A stretch of DNA of 64,000 bases from Adiantum capillus-veneris (GCA_014529385.2 CM043966.1:87574087-87638086); one strand, 5' to 3'. Shown: positions 31,584 through 44,559, counted from the stretch's first letter. The notes: generated by a model from the letters alone, not told the origin. Translations and numbers: made by a program.

Positions 31584-31744
31584 ACCTCCCACTTAAAGGC
31601 ATAAATGACGCCTTTAAGTTAACCAACTCCCACTAGCTGTATGCAATGCTCATGTTGAGCCTTAGCAAGACTCTTGGTGAGAACATCTGCAGGGTTATCC
31701 TGTGTATGGATCTTAGTCAAGGTGACTAGACCATCCTCCAATAC

Positions 31745-33337
31745 CTATCGTATGAGGTGGTACCGCACATCTATGTGTGTGGTACGCGCATGAAACATTG
31801 CATTTTTGGCTAAATAGACAGCACTCTGGCTATCACAACCCAACACGGGTGTATGAGCAGGCATGCCAAGTTCTTTTGCAAGTCTGCCCAACCAAGTGGC
31901 CTCTTTTGAAGCCTTTGTGGCTGAAATGTATTCAGCCGCAGTAGTACTCAATGCCACATTTTCTGTAACCTAGAACACCAAGAGACTGTACCACCAGCAA
32001 TGGCAAATACATATCCACTGGTAGATTTCCTTGGTATCCATGTCACTTGCCATGTCTGCATCACAATATCCCTGCAACTTCAAGTCACTTTTGCCACAAC
32101 AAATACACTTTGAGTGTGTACCTTTCAAATATCTCAGAATCCATTTGACAGCTTTCCAATGCGCTTTCCTAGGATTCGACATGTATTGACTAACAACTCC
32201 CACTACATAAGCAATGTCGGGACGAGTGGCAACCATAGCATACATAAGAGAACCACAAGCTGATGCATAAGGGATTCTCTTCATTGCTTTCAATGCCACC
32301 TCATCCTTTGGGCAATCTGCTTTGCTAAGCTTAGTGTATGGTGGTAAAGGTACCCCAAGAGACTTAGCATTAACCATATTAAATCTGTCAAGTACTTTTG
32401 CAATGTACCTTTCTTGAGATAAAAACAACAATTTCAGCTTTCTATCTCTTTTAATACGCATGCCCAAAATATGCTCTGCATCACCCAAATCCTTCATAGC
32501 AAATGCTGAATTTAACTTACGTTTCAGAGCATCAAGACTAGTCTTATGTTTCCCGGCAAGCAGTATATCATCAACATAGAGAACAAGTATGATGGGACTA
32601 CCATCTTCATCTCTTTTCATATACAAACAATGATCTGCATGGCTACGTTTAAAGCCTTGAGATAGCATAAAAGTGTCAAACTTCTTATACCACTGTCGTG
32701 ATGATTGTTTCAAACCATACAGAGCCCTCTTCAGTTTGCATATAAGTTCCTCACATGTAGGAACTACAAAACCTTCAGGCTGTTTCATGTATACGTCCTC
32801 TTGAATGTCACCATGAAAAAATGCTGTTTTTACATCCATTTGATTCAATTCCAAATCAAGCACCGCAACGAGAACAAAAAGGACACATAAAGTTGTAAGC
32901 TTTATAACAGGAGAAAAGATTTCTTGAAAATCAATTCCTTCTTTCTGTGCATATCCTTTTGCAACCAATCTTGCCTTGTACTTGGGTTTTTCATCCACTA
33001 TCTTAATCTTGTATACCCATTTGTTAGGAAGAGCTTTTCTCCCTTTAGGCAATGGCACAAGATCCCAAGTATCATTTGTATACAAGGATTTCATTTCCTC
33101 TTGCATCGTAAGCTCCCACTTACTGCTTGATTCACATAATTTGGCCTCTTTATATGTAAGAGGTTCACCCTCATCTGTCAACATTACATGATCCAAAGAG
33201 GGGTTAAATCTTTGCGGTTGCCTTCTCAAACGAGTTGACCTGCGTACCCAATGATCTACATTCTCAGGCAACGGTTCTACATCATAAGGCAACTCATTTT
33301 CAGCTCTATCATGCTGTTGAAAATCAATTTCAGCCAA
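31745..33337 (-). pseudogene. copia C reverse transcriptase and RNase H
   Basis: The frame 33337-31970 (455 codons) has WELTMQEEMKSL, NKWVYKIK, KARLVAKGYAQKEGIDFQE, NQMDVKTAFFHGDIQEDVYM, GLKQSSRQWYKKFD and the catalytic VLYVDDILLAG, then DLGDAEHILGMRI and the start of RNase H. A frameshift near 31970 moves the end to 31957-31745, which carries LSTTAAEYISATKASKEA, CDSQSAVYLAKN and FHARTTHIDVRYHLIR. These are the usual copia RNase H motifs. Apart from the shift the domain is well kept. Confidence 0.93.
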
Positions 33338-33381
33338 TTTAGGTGGCTATCCATCCTCATTAGGAGCATCAAAATCATGTC

Positions 33382-34457
33382 CTACCTCTTCTGGCTCAAG
33401 GTTAACCGGCTGATTATTAACTTCAGCTTGCGGTAATGCATCATGAGGCTCTTTTTCAACATCAATGGGTGGCACGTAAAGCTGAAATTTGATTGTTTCT
33501 TGTCAGCATCAGATTTTGTAGCATTCTTAAGCAATTTTGCCTCATTGAACACTACATCTTGGTTGCGTATTACCTTTCTAAACTGTGGTAACCACACTCT
33601 ATAGCCCATTTCACCTTCTTCTCCATAACCTAAAAAGACTCCTTTAATGGACTTCATATCAAGCTTTGTTCTCAAGTCATTGCGTACATGAACAAAAGCT
33701 TCGCAGCCAAATACTCTCAAATGATCATAGAGGCAAGTTTGCCAGACCAAACCTCCTCTGGAATGTCATTTTTTAGCGAACCATTAGGAGAGCGATTGCA
33801 AATATGAACTGTAGTTTTCAATGCCTCCCTTCAAAACTCTTGGGAAAGATTAGCGGTGGACAAAATGCAACGCACTCTCTCACATGAAGTACGATTATAC
33901 CTCTCAGCCACACCATTAGAAGACGGATTATAAGGGGCTGTCAACTCCCTTTTAATCCCATTTTCATCACAAAAACGTTGAAAATCAGCAGATACATACT
34001 CTCCTCCATTATCAGATCTGAGACATTTAAGCTTAGTACTCTTTTGCGTATTGACAAAAGCATGAAACTTCTTAGAAGCATTAAAAGTCTCACTCTTACT
34101 TTTCAACAAATGCACCCATCCTTTCCTAGTACAGTCATCACTGAATGTAACAAAAATACAATGCACCACCAAAAGACTTAACAGGCATAGTGCATACATC
34201 GGAGTGAATAAGATCAAGAGGATTAGCTTTGCGAGAGACACCAGAGTAATAAGAAGATTTCTTTGGCTTTCATAAAGACAATCGTTACAAAAATCCAAGT
34301 TTTTGCCTTTTACATCAACCCTCTTCAGAGAGAAAAGCACATCAATACCCTTTTGGCTCATATGGCCAAGTCTCTTATGCCACAATTCCATGTGTGAAGC
34401 AACTTCAGCAACAACAAGAAACTTGACAGGCAAAGCTTTGTATTGAAGATGGTACAA
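33382..34457 (-). pseudogene. copia C integrase
   Basis: The frame 34457-33831 has the pre-integrase zinc region (LWHKRLGHMSQKG...FCNDC) and core motifs FSDDCTRKGWVHLLKSK, LRSDNGGEYVS and PYNPSSNGVAERYNRT, covering the D,D,E pattern. The C-terminal part continues in another frame at 33750-33382 (HLRVFGCEAFVHV, KGVFLGYGEEGEMGYRVW). At least one frameshift near 33790 separates them. Confidence 0.92.
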
Positions 34458-34496
34458 AGTACCTCTTTAGACCCTTTTGCAACAAGCATAGAGCCC

Positions 34497-34931
34497 TTAA
34501 GCAAACTTCCATGAACCCCCTGCAAAGATAGTAGTATAACCATGTGCATCTAACTGGCCAACAAATAGCAAAATTTTCTTAATGTCTGGTACAAACCTGA
34601 CATCATTTAACACAAGCTCTTGACCATTGTTAAGAGCCAAACGCATAATACCCATTCCCTCAATATTGCAAGCAAAATTATCACCAAGGTACACCTTGCC
34701 ATAATTGCCTGTAGCATATGTAGCAAAACACTCCAAAGACAGAGTCACATGTGATGAAGCACCAAAATCCACTATCCATGACTGGGATAGGCCATCATTA
34801 GCACTGAGCAATGCATCAATGACATCTTTCTTCGAGATAAGCATGTCTTCTGCATTAGCTATCACCAAATTTGAGGGGCATGAAGCCGCAACCAAGATTT
34901 CCTCAACGTCTGACAACTTCTCAATGACCAC
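34497..34931 (-). pseudogene. copia C protease
   Basis: It carries SWIVDFGASSHVT, where copia proteases usually have W-x-x-D-S-G-A-S/T-x-H; here Phe replaces Ser/Thr after the catalytic Asp. VRFVPDIKKILLFVGQLDAHG follows, typical of the protease end. The frame ends shortly before the integrase frame, with a shift between. Confidence 0.85.
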
Positions 34932-35060
34932 ACTAGAGGATATGTTTGCATTCTCAGCATCCCTGGAGGAATCACCTGCTGATTTTTCCCCTTTCTTCTC
35001 ATCTTTCTTCTTCTTATCTTGCCTTTCCTTCTTCCTTTCCTGCTCTTTCTTGAAATACCT

Positions 35061-35795
35061 TCAATCGGGTTTCTTGTGACCCTTTCTGTCACATTGATAA
35101 CAAGTGACATCCTTATCCTTTGTCTTGCTCTTACTTCTATTTTGAGTCCTATTGCCCGCATCACGCTTTTGATTTCTACCTCTTGCATTGTAGGCAGAAC
35201 TACCACCTTCCCCACTAGACTTACGTCTAATCTCATCATTGAGAATAGACCCTCTCGCACCGTCATACGTGAGGGTGGGACTGTTGCTCAAGGAGACAAC
35301 CAAGGTTTCCCAAGTATCTGGCAATGTCATAAGCAAGAAAATAGCTTTTAGCTTATCATCGAATTGCTGAAGCCCACTGTCCTGCAACTGACTCAACACA
35401 CTTGTAAAAGCACTCAAATGCTCAGAAGTTGACTTCGAGTCATCAAGCTGCATATTCACCAACTTTCGCATCAAATGCACCTGGTTTGCAGGCGTTGTGT
35501 TTTCATAATTGGACTTTAGCTTTTGCCATATTGCATAAGCAGAGTCCAAACGCTTGATGTTCGTCAAAATGTCATCATTGATAGCCATTTTGATGTAGGC
35601 CATAGCCTTCTTATTCAACCTGGCCCACTCTTCGTCAGACAAACCTAGCGGCTTATTCTCTTCCAGTGCATCTTCACAATCCTTTAAGAAAAGGATACCT
35701 TGCATGCGTTCTTGCCAGAGGTCGAAGCCTTGACCATCGAACCGTTTGATTTCCATCAAACTTTTAGTGTCAGATGCGGAAGAGAAAGAAGCCAT
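35061..35795 (-). pseudogene. copia C gag (UBN2-type capsid and knuckle)
   Basis: 245 codons from ATG at 35795. The capsid region reads IKRFDGQGFDLWQERMQGIL, SAYAIWQKLKSNY, HLMRKLVNMQL and LLMTLPDTWETL, the UBN2/retrotran_gag pattern of Tnt1-like elements. A basic stretch leads to the knuckle CYQCDRKGHKKPD, where TGA stands exactly at the last Cys codon of the CCHC box (35058-35060); the neighbouring sequence continues sensibly in frame after it (RYFKKEQ). One base change from TGC/TGT explains the stop. Confidence 0.9.
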
Positions 35796-36226
35796 TTCAA
35801 TTTAACCACAAGTGTGTATACAAGAGAGATGCAATAGGCTGAAAATTTGCAAATAGGAGCAACCACAAGACTTTGCATACGATAGACCACAATTGCTTTA
35901 CATGAAACTGTCCAAATCTGAAATTTCAGATGAAAAGTGCAATTTCAAGCACCTGTACTCAGCTTTTCACTAAATTTGTCGCGACAAACATCAATACGTG
36001 TGATCCCACAACTTTGGTACACCTGTGTATTGTTGTTTTGACCTGTTATAACCTTTAAATCACTTGTTTTGACCTAAAAACAACATGTTTTGGGCAGTTT
36101 TGGTAGTTTTGATGGCCTTTCCGACTCCGGAAGCAAGGGGCTTCGCGATGGAAGCGAAATTGATTGCGGGAGAGCAATTTTAACTCGCTGTCCAGCAGAC
36201 TGCAGAGGGCTGTTTTGAAACCCTAG

Positions 36227-36239
36227 GGCTCTGATACCA
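36227..36239 (-). other. copia C primer-binding site
   Basis: On the minus strand it reads TGGTATCAGAGCC, complementary to initiator-Met tRNA, two bases inside the 5' LTR end. Confidence 0.9.
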
Positions 36240-36241
36240 GT

Positions 36242-36519
36242 TGAAAGCGCGAAGCAGAAGGTACTGGTAGGTGCGCGTCGCGATGTAGTGTAGGATTGGA
36301 GCAAGAAGCAGGAGGCGGAGTGCAGCAGAGAGGAAGCGCTAGAGATCGAAGCAAGAAGAGAGAGAGAGCTCATGTTTTTGGGGAAAACTCAATAAGTGAG
36401 TTTCGGGTTTTCCCACTTTTATTATAAGTGACTTTAAAAAAATGTGTCCAGGCTCACATTGAACCTGGACAAAGTATAAAAATGTACAAAACGGGGTTAT
36501 TTAGGCCTTTAACCCAACA
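36242..36519 (-). repeat. copia C 5' LTR
   Basis: In plus orientation it reads TGAAAGCGCGAAGCAGAAGG...CCTTTAACCCAACA; it is the partner of 31294-31583. Confidence 0.92.
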
Positions 36520-36722
36520 ATAAGTCCTATTTATCCGAATGTATTTTATATTGCTATGCGCTCCCGTTTGTGACAGTGGTATCAGAGCATGGTCTCCTCT
36601 CTTTCTTTGTAAAGGAGGACGACTCTGGGAAGATACGAGAAGAGGCCATGACAAGCCAAGAGAGAAGTAAGCAGGCGGAACCCTAAGTCCTGCAAGGAAA
36701 AGCTCGCACAATTGGAAAAAAA
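36520..36722 (+). other. gypsy A-type LTR end, PBS and leader
   Basis: 36520-36575 (ending CTATGCGCTCCCGTTTGTGACA) looks like the last bases of the A-type LTR broken by the foldback and copia insertions; compare CTACCGCCCTACGGGCAGGTTACA at the end of gypsy B's LTR. One base later TGGTATCAGAGC (36577-36588) is an initiator-Met PBS, as at 17198. The leader that follows contains an A10 run just before gag similarity begins at 36723. Confidence 0.55.
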
Positions 36723-39700
36723 AAAGTTGCTAACATTGGTCTTGCCTTGTTGAAAGGAGAGGGCAATGGGTTTCCGAGCAACGAGAAAGGAAGGCACCAG
36801 AAGAAAAATTCAGCCAAGAAGCCCTTTGTGAAAACGGCTCTTGAAGCGTCACAGGGGTCAGAAAAGGCCACCAAAGACAAGGATTCAGCCGGGACTTTTG
36901 GAGCGCAGGCAAAGAAACAGAAAAGGAACCCTTTTGTGCGCAAGTCGCTCGAGGAAAAGAAGGTCCTAATGGCTGAAAATAAATGCTTTATATGCGAGTA
37001 GCCTGGTCACTTTGCTACCAATTGTCCACAAAGGAAAAGACCGCTGACTCAGATGATAAAGAGGACCAAAAAGGCAAAAAGCCTAAACCCACGGAAGGTT
37101 TGGTGCTAGATATGGTGGGTGACAGGTCTAGTACAGATGCCAGTGAGTTATGCAGGGCATGGGGTAAAGTTAGGGATCAGACGGCACTCATGTTCTTTGA
37201 TCCAGATGCCAAAGCAAACTTTATCTCACCAGAGCTAGCTATGAAGCTGGGCATCAGAGCTGAAGAAATGGGATACACAGCACAGGCAGGGTTGGCATGT
37301 CCTGGCCACTCAGAGTGTGTTACTCCTATCAATGGAAAGCCGCGTCTGCATATTCAGTCATATGTAGACATAGAAGAATTTTATATCATACCATTGGAAG
37401 GGTGCGAATCGCGATGCGCTACTTGGAATTCCCAGGATGTTCAGAGTGCATGGCGTGCTAGATGCTTCCGGCAAGACGATCCACCCTTCAGCATAGGGGC
37501 AAAACTCATAATTTGGATGTAAAGCTCAAAGGTTGTATCTGTTTTTGCTATCACTTTTGTAATAAAGAATCATCTTTCTGTGTACTTGAGTTTTGCATGT
37601 GATGTCTTAGATAATTGTCAGTCAAATTTATCTGTGTTAGATAAAGAAAGGTCAGCATTTTGCGAGAGTTTAGTGATTGCTTTTCTGATTCATTATCGTT
37701 GCAATTGTCGCCAGAGATACCTGAGGACCATCGGATAGATTTGGTGCCAGGGTGCAGCCCACCAAATAGACCTCCCTACAGGGTTAGTGCGGCGCAACAA
37801 AAAGAGATCATGGGCCAGGTTGAGGAGTTATTAGAGAAGGGGCTGATTCAGCCTAGTTCTTCACCTTTTTGCTCCCCAATGCTTTTAGTGCAGAAAAAAG
37901 ATGGCTCATGGCGCATGTGTGTTGATTACCGTGCGTTGAATAAGAATACCATCAAGAAAAGGTTTCCTATTCCTAGAATTGATGATATTCTTGATTGTTT
38001 AGAGGGTGTTGCAATTTTCAGCAGGATAGACCTTAAGAGTGGGTACCATCAGATTCGTATAAGGCCAGAGGATGTGTACAAGACTGCGTTTAGAATGGCA
38101 TTTGGTCTTTATGAGTTTCTAGTGATGCCGTTTGGGCTAACAAATGCTCCTGCTACGTTCAACAGAATGATGGACGAGATTTTCCGCTCGCATCAACAAT
38201 TTGTAGGGACATTCTTTGATGACATGATAGTCTATTCGAAGAATGAAGAGGAGCATAGGCGTCACTTGACCATTGTGTTCAAAGAGCTGCGCAGTCCTCA
38301 CAGGCTACTTGTCAATCCTAAGAAAAGTGAATTCTTCCTAGAAGAGATCCACTTTCTTGGCCACATAGTCTCAAAGGATGGTGTTAGGATGGATCCCGCA
38401 AAGGTCGAAACTATTAAGACATGGCCAGACTTGAAGACTGTGCACGATATCAAAAGCTTCTTGGGATTGTGTTCCTACTATAGAAGGTTTATCAGGAATT
38501 TTGCAGAGATGGCATCACCTCTTCACGCTTTGCAAAAGAAAGAGGTCACTTTCAAACGGACCCAAAAAGAGATTTCAGCTTTTAGTCCCTTAAAGAAAAA
38601 GTTGACTTCAGATCCAGTAATTGTTTTTCCAGATCTCAAGAAATCATTTGTGGTCCAGTGTGACGCATGTGGCAGTAGCATTGGAGCAGTGCTAATGCAA
38701 GATGGACGGGTAGTAGCTTATGAAAGCCGAATTTTGCAAGGGCTAGAGAAGACTATGCAAGTCTATGAGAAAGAGCTCTTGGCCGTGATTCATGCGCTTT
38801 CTAGCTGGAAGCACTACCTCTCAGGTGCTGATTTTGTTGTCCAAACAGATCATCAGACCTTGCGATACTTCTTGACACAGTCAAAGTTATCCAAAAAGCA
38901 TATGCGATGGGCAAAACATTCTTTCTATGTTCCACTTCCAGATTATGCACGTGGAAGGCAAGAAGAATGTTGTAGCTGATGCGTTATCAAGGAAGCCACA
39001 AATTTCAGTTGTGCCAATTCCTTATCATCATGAATTGGATGACATGAAGGAACAATATGCTACTGATGAAGATTTTGCAAGGATCTTTGAACAGTTACAA
39101 GAGGGGCAACATCATGAGCACTACCTCCTCAGAGATGATTTTATGATGATGCATTGCAGACTTTGTGTCACTAGGCCATTGCGACATAAGGTCATGGAAG
39201 AGAGTCATGTCCCACCGTATGCAGGGCATCGTGGTATTGATGCGACAGTTAAAGCTGTAGAGACATTCTTCTATTGGCCTATCTTGAGGAGAGATGTGGA
39301 TGCCTTTGTGCAAGCATGCGTGATTTGCCAAAAGGTCAAGTTTGACAGGCAAAAGGCACCAGGATTGTTACAACCACTGCCGATTTCGGATAAGCCATGG
39401 GAAAGCATTGCTATGGACTTTATCTTTGATCTTCCAAGAACGCCAACAGGGAATGATGGTATATGGACCATTATGTGCAGGTTCAGCAAGCAGACCCATT
39501 TTATCCCTGTCAGGAAGAAGATAAAATCTGATCAGATGGCACGCTTGTTCATGTACACTATGTTTAAGTACCATGGTATGTATGCCACAATCGATTGTCA
39601 GTGATCGTGATCCTTGCATGACCAGTTTGTTCTGGAGAGGATTGTTTGAGAACATGGGCACTACGCTCAAGTTCTCGTCTTCGTTTCAGCCACAAACTGA

Positions 39701-40556
39701 TGGACAGTCAGAAGAGGCAAATTCTATTGTCTTAGATTTGCTGAAATACTATATGTCAGATAATAAGGGCAAGTGGGAACAGTATTTGCCTATGCTTGAA
39801 TATGCGTACACTAATACAATGCATTCGTCGACTGGCAAAGCACCTTTTGAGATTGTTGAAGGCGGCAAAAAGGTTCCTTCCATTTTTCATACAAAGGACA
39901 AGATCTTTGAGGCAGATCGATATGTTGAGAACATGGATGTATAAGAAAATTAAAGTTGCCTTGGAGAAGACTCAAGCAAAGCAAAAAAAGGTTGTTTATC
40001 GTCACCGTCGTGAATTGCTGCTATCACCTGGTGATTGGGTTCTGTTAAGGTTCTAAAAGGCAAGGTTAAAGAAGATGAAGGGCAAGAAACTGCTGTTTCC
40101 TAAGCTCAGTATGTGTTACTATGGGCCTTTTCAAGTGCTTGATAAGATCAGCGATGTGGCTTACTGTGTGAAATTGCTTGATGCGTGGAAGATTCATAAT
40201 GCGTTTCATGTCAGTCTTCTAAGACCATTCATGGGTGATGTGCCAGAATATATGCCAGATGAGGATCAGCAGAAGTTGAGGAACTTGATAAGATCCCTGT
40301 ACCTGAGCAAATTTTGGCACATAAGGACAGAAAAGTTAAGAACAGGTTGCAAGACGCTATTTCGTGAAGTTCAAGAACTATCCGCCTATGGATGCAAAGT
40401 GGATGGAAGAGTATGAACTGTCGAGTCACCAAATGTATTGCAGCTTTACCTTGAATCCTTTGGGCTACAACCTAATTATGCCCCAACCCAACGTGTGCAA
40501 AGGAGGGCTAATGATAGGGCTAGCACATCAAATGTACATATGAATTCAGTTTAATA
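36723..40556 (+). pseudogene. gypsy A' truncated gag-pol, close relative of gypsy B
   Basis: It aligns by eye to gypsy B from the end of capsid (22424 onward) to the stop. Pieces: gag end and knuckle, with a stop after CFICE; protease (DPDAKANFIS, so Gly of DPGA is Asp); reverse transcriptase in one long frame 37660-38979 ([26 protein letters not shown]) and RNase H; shift near 38920; integrase 38927-39604 and 39573-39944 (VSDRDPCMTS, QTDGQSEEANS); and chromodomain remnants to 40416. At least five stops or shifts disable it. The capsid N-terminus is missing. Divergence from B is a few percent. Confidence 0.92.
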
Positions 40557-40725
40557 GATGGAAATGACAAAAGTATGAAGGTCTCATCAAGTCATTTGTA
40601 TCTATGTGTTACGACCTTTCTTGTGGATACATGTGATGATAAAAGAGTGCTAACAGCACAAGATCATCAGTGGCGTGTATTTATAGTATGCAATCGAGGA
40701 CGTTTGCGATTTCAAGAGGGGGGTA
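40557..40725 (+). other. gypsy A' 3' segment with polypurine tract
   Basis: It is the counterpart of 26261-26430 in gypsy B. The AAGAGGGGGG tract ends at 40723, two bases before the LTR. Confidence 0.8.
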
Positions 40726-41685
<960 letters not shown>

Positions 41686-42031
41686 AGATGGGGATGGAGG
41701 AGGTTCGGGAAACCGTCCTCCTGGTGTAGGGACTTCTTCTTCTTCTCCAATTCCACTCTCATCACCTTCACGCAAAGTATCCATTCCGCTTTTGGTGATG
41801 ACCATGCACCGAGTACTTGGGGTACTTGGGTGCTTGGGTGCTTGGGGTACTTGGGTACTTGGGGTTCTTGGTACTGCTTGCAATCTGCATTTAAGAAGGC
41901 TTTTCTCTTATCCAAGCTCAACTCCTTCATATGGGTGCACCCCTTGGTGGCCATGCGCTCACACCAAGGTTGCTTTTTCCCACCTCATGTCGATTGGCCT
42001 GCTGCTAAGTGCAAGTTTCGCTCTCAATGAG
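41686..42031 (-). pseudogene. gypsy D gag N-terminus, inverted fragment
   Basis: The minus strand carries the same sequence as 43803-44120 on the plus strand: KGCTHMKELSLDKRKAFLN, then VITKSGMDTLREGDESG and PTPGGRFPEPPPSPSM. The conserved start phrase (TRSG/TKSG) is like the N-terminus of many gypsy Gags. A compound minisatellite of CTTGGGTAC-type words is present (41818-41875). The fragment ends exactly where the plus-strand LTR begins (42032). Confidence 0.65.
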
Positions 42032-43177
42032 TGTCACGTGCACATCTAACCCTATGTGCATGTGGACAAGTTGTTCCTACCTCTAGGGTTTAGGTAGCCT
42101 AAAACGTGTTCTGGCGCCCACCCTTGTGGGCCTGTACGCAGGCCGTACATGACCAGGCACTTCAGAGTAGCTGCATATCCTCTGATTGCACAACCCATAG
42201 CATTAGCATCATGATCCAGTACCCAGCATGAGCATGTTCCACCGCATGGATCTAGTTTTCGACCGCGCATGGGAACCGCCCCTTATTGACACTTATTTGA
42301 TTAATAAGCGACTTTATCCCATTATTATTTTCCAGAATCATGGGCTGAATTGAAGGCTGCTCGACTTAGCAATATGCATCTATATAAGCAGGCCAAGGGG
42401 CGCTAGAAGGAGCAAAGGAAGCAGAGGGAACACAAGGAGGTCAACAACCCGCGGCACCTCAGGCTTTCCAGCGTTTCTCCTCAGCAAGGACCAGTGTTTT
42501 GCATAAGCAACACCTGCGTTTTCAGCTATTAGACCAGCGTTTCCAGATCAGCCCTTCACCTCGCCGTGCCGCACCCCTTGCCGCTAGCAGATCCTCGCAG
42601 GTTTTCCACTAGCACCCAGATCAGCCTAGCGTTTTCATTTTCAGCACAAACCAGCCAGCGTTTTCTGTTTTCAGCCACCAACAGTCAGCGTTTTGCATTC
42701 GCAGCCCTTGCAGGCCTCGGTTGTAGCAGATCAGCCCTAGCGTCGCAGAAGTAGCAGATCCACAGGCTCGGATCTTGTCATTTTCAGATTTCAGCCTTGT
42801 CGTCGTCGACATCGTCATTGTCATTGTCGTCGTCGACATCGTCATTGTCATTGTCGTCGTCGTCAAGTACCACAGCATCTAGAAGCATTGTAACAGTTTT
42901 TGTGAAATCTAAAGCAAATACCTCTCTAGCTATAGAGAGGGGGCCCCTTGGAGGGGAGTTTGGGACCCCATCTGGTGTCGTCTCTTTTCTCTCTCTCTCT
43001 AGTACTCTCTTGCACTCACTCACAATTTGCATTCCACTCTTGTTGTTTTGGTCATTGCACATTCTATCATCAAGTCAAGGAAGGCTCTTCCTTCCTATCA
43101 GTAAAAGGAACCTTGAGCACCCACTGATCACTCATCCTGAGCCATACAACGATCATTCACTTCCGCTGCACATTACA
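42032..43177 (+). repeat. gypsy D 5' LTR (plus strand)
   Basis: It begins TGTCACGTGCACATCTAACC and ends ...GCTGCACATTACA before a PBS-like sequence. The inverted LTR at 47257-48122 shares its start, middle (CCCATCTGGTGT, AAATACCTCTCTAG) and end. It contains a GTCGTCGTCGACATCGTCAT-type imperfect tandem repeat (42798-42870). The short CT run here equals the long (GA)n of the inverted copy. Confidence 0.7.
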
Positions 43178-43822
43178 CTGATATCAAAGCTCTTTGGTAG
43201 TGTTCGGTACCATCACTCAAGGAAAGAAGCACAAGAATCACAATAATTTTTTTTGCTTGTTGTGATCTCACGTAACCCAAGACCACTTGGTCGTGTCGAT
43301 CCCTAATCTGTGGTTTTGAAGAGTGGCAGGTCACCCAAGAAAGAAGGGCTTGTCCAACCTCCCCTCGTTTCTCTTTTCCACTCATTGAGAGAGGACCTTT
43401 GCACTCTAGTACTCTCTAGTACTCTCTTGCACTCTCACTCACAATTTGCATTCCACTCTTGTTGTTTTGGTCATTGCACATTCTATCATCAAGTCAAGGA
43501 AGGCTCTTCCTTCCTATCAGTAAAAGGAACCTTGAGCACCCACTGATCACTCATCCTGAGCCATACAACGATCATTCACTTCCGCTGCACATTACACTGA
43601 TATCAAAGCTCTTTGGTAGTGTTCGGTACCATCACTCAAGGAAAGAAGCACAAGAATCACAATAATTTTTTTTGCTTGTTGTGATCTCACGTAACCCAAG
43701 ACCACTTGGTCGTGTCGATCCCTAATCTGTGGTTTTGAAGAGTGGCAGGTCACCCAAGAAAGAAGGGCTTGTCCAACCTCCCCTCGTTTCTCTTTTCCAC
43801 TCATTGAGAGAGGACCTTTGCA
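43020..43822 (+). repeat. 384 bp direct duplication across LTR-PBS-leader
   Basis: 43020-43403 is repeated, apparently without a difference, at 43439-43822 (offset 419 bp). The unit holds the last ~157 bp of the D LTR, the PBS-like site and the leader. It leaves two successive LTR/PBS junctions (43177 and 43596). Confidence 0.9.
43179..43190 (+). other. gypsy D PBS-like site (second copy 43598-43609)
   Basis: TGATATCAAAGC differs from the initiator-Met PBS TGGTATCAGAGC at two bases and lies one base after the LTR end. Confidence 0.5.
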
Positions 43823-44001
43823 GACCAATTGACGTGAGGTGGGAAAAGCAACCTTGGTGTGAGCGCAAGGCTGCCAAGGGGTGCACCCGCAGGAAGGAGT
43901 TGAGCTTGGGTAAGAGAAAATCCTTCTTAAACACAGGTTGCAAGCCAAGAACCTCAGGAACTCAAGAACCTCAAGAACTCAAGTACCCAAGAACTCAGTG
44001 C

Positions 44002-44541
44002 ATGGCCATCACCCGAAGCGGAATGGATACTTTGCGTGAAGGTGATGAGAGTGGAGTTGGAGAATACGAAGTTTCTACACCAGGAGGATTGTTCCCCGAT
44101 CCTCCCCCATCCCCATCTATGCCACGGATTGCACCAAACCCTATGGAGGCTTTGGTCAAGTCGATGATGGAGATGATGCTACAACAAGAGGTGCAACGTG
44201 CGGCCATGGAAGAAAGAAGGGCAGCTATGAAGCGTGAGCGTGAGCACGCACGCCAGGCGGCCAAAGAACAAAGGGTAGCTATGGAGCTCGAGTGTGAGCA
44301 AGCACGCAAGGCTCAATGCATAACGGCCTAAGAGAAGCGAGCGGCTATGGAGTTAGAGCGAGAGGCGCAGAGAGACCAATGCATGCAGGAGTTGGTCCTG
44401 CATGTACTCTCCTTGAAGACCGAGCCACTCAAGGAGGTTGGCGAGTCATCAGGTAGCACAGGTAGAGGCGAAGATTCCAACAATCCAGTCACTGAGAAGT
44501 TAACGTTAGTAAGTATGATGGTAAGATGGATGCATCTGTGA
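44002..44541 (+). pseudogene. gypsy D gag N-terminal region
   Basis: The likely start is the ATG at 44002 (MAITRSGMDTLREGDESG), as TRSG near the N-terminus is common in gypsy Gag. An acidic and Pro-rich stretch is followed by a long Arg/Glu/Ala helix (RAAMEERRAAMKREREHARQ, about residues 70-115), probably coiled coil. A TAA at 44329 interrupts it; the frame continues to about 44541, then family D sequence ends where the LINE fragment begins. Capsid, knuckle and pol are absent. Confidence 0.55.
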
Positions 44542-44559
44542 TTCATTCTTGGTTGCATC

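Larger units (their letters stand above)
31294..36519 (-). mobile_element. Ty1/copia element C (Tork/Tnt1-like)
   Basis: A 5,226 bp minus-strand element with LTRs of about 290 (31294-31583) and 278 bp (36242-36519), TG...CA ends on both, an initiator-Met PBS at 36227-36239 and a polypurine tract (AAGTGGGAGGT, minus strand) at 31584-31594. Flanks read ATAAA and ATAAG, a probable 5 bp duplication with one change. The LTRs differ by numerous substitutions and indels, including a duplicated GGTTCAATGTGA in the left LTR, so it is older than gypsy B. Its frames have stops and shifts. Confidence 0.92.

Noticed and set aside
42797-43246. A 149-residue Ser-rich frame
   Set aside because: It comes from the GTCGTCATTGTC-type repeat and the LTR/leader of gypsy D, and its end is duplicated at 43459-43665 by the direct duplication.
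43020-43822. Interpretation as a pair of short LTRs (TRIM element)
   Set aside because: The 384 bp copies are only 35 bp apart and each includes the LTR end, PBS and leader, so tandem duplication explains them better.
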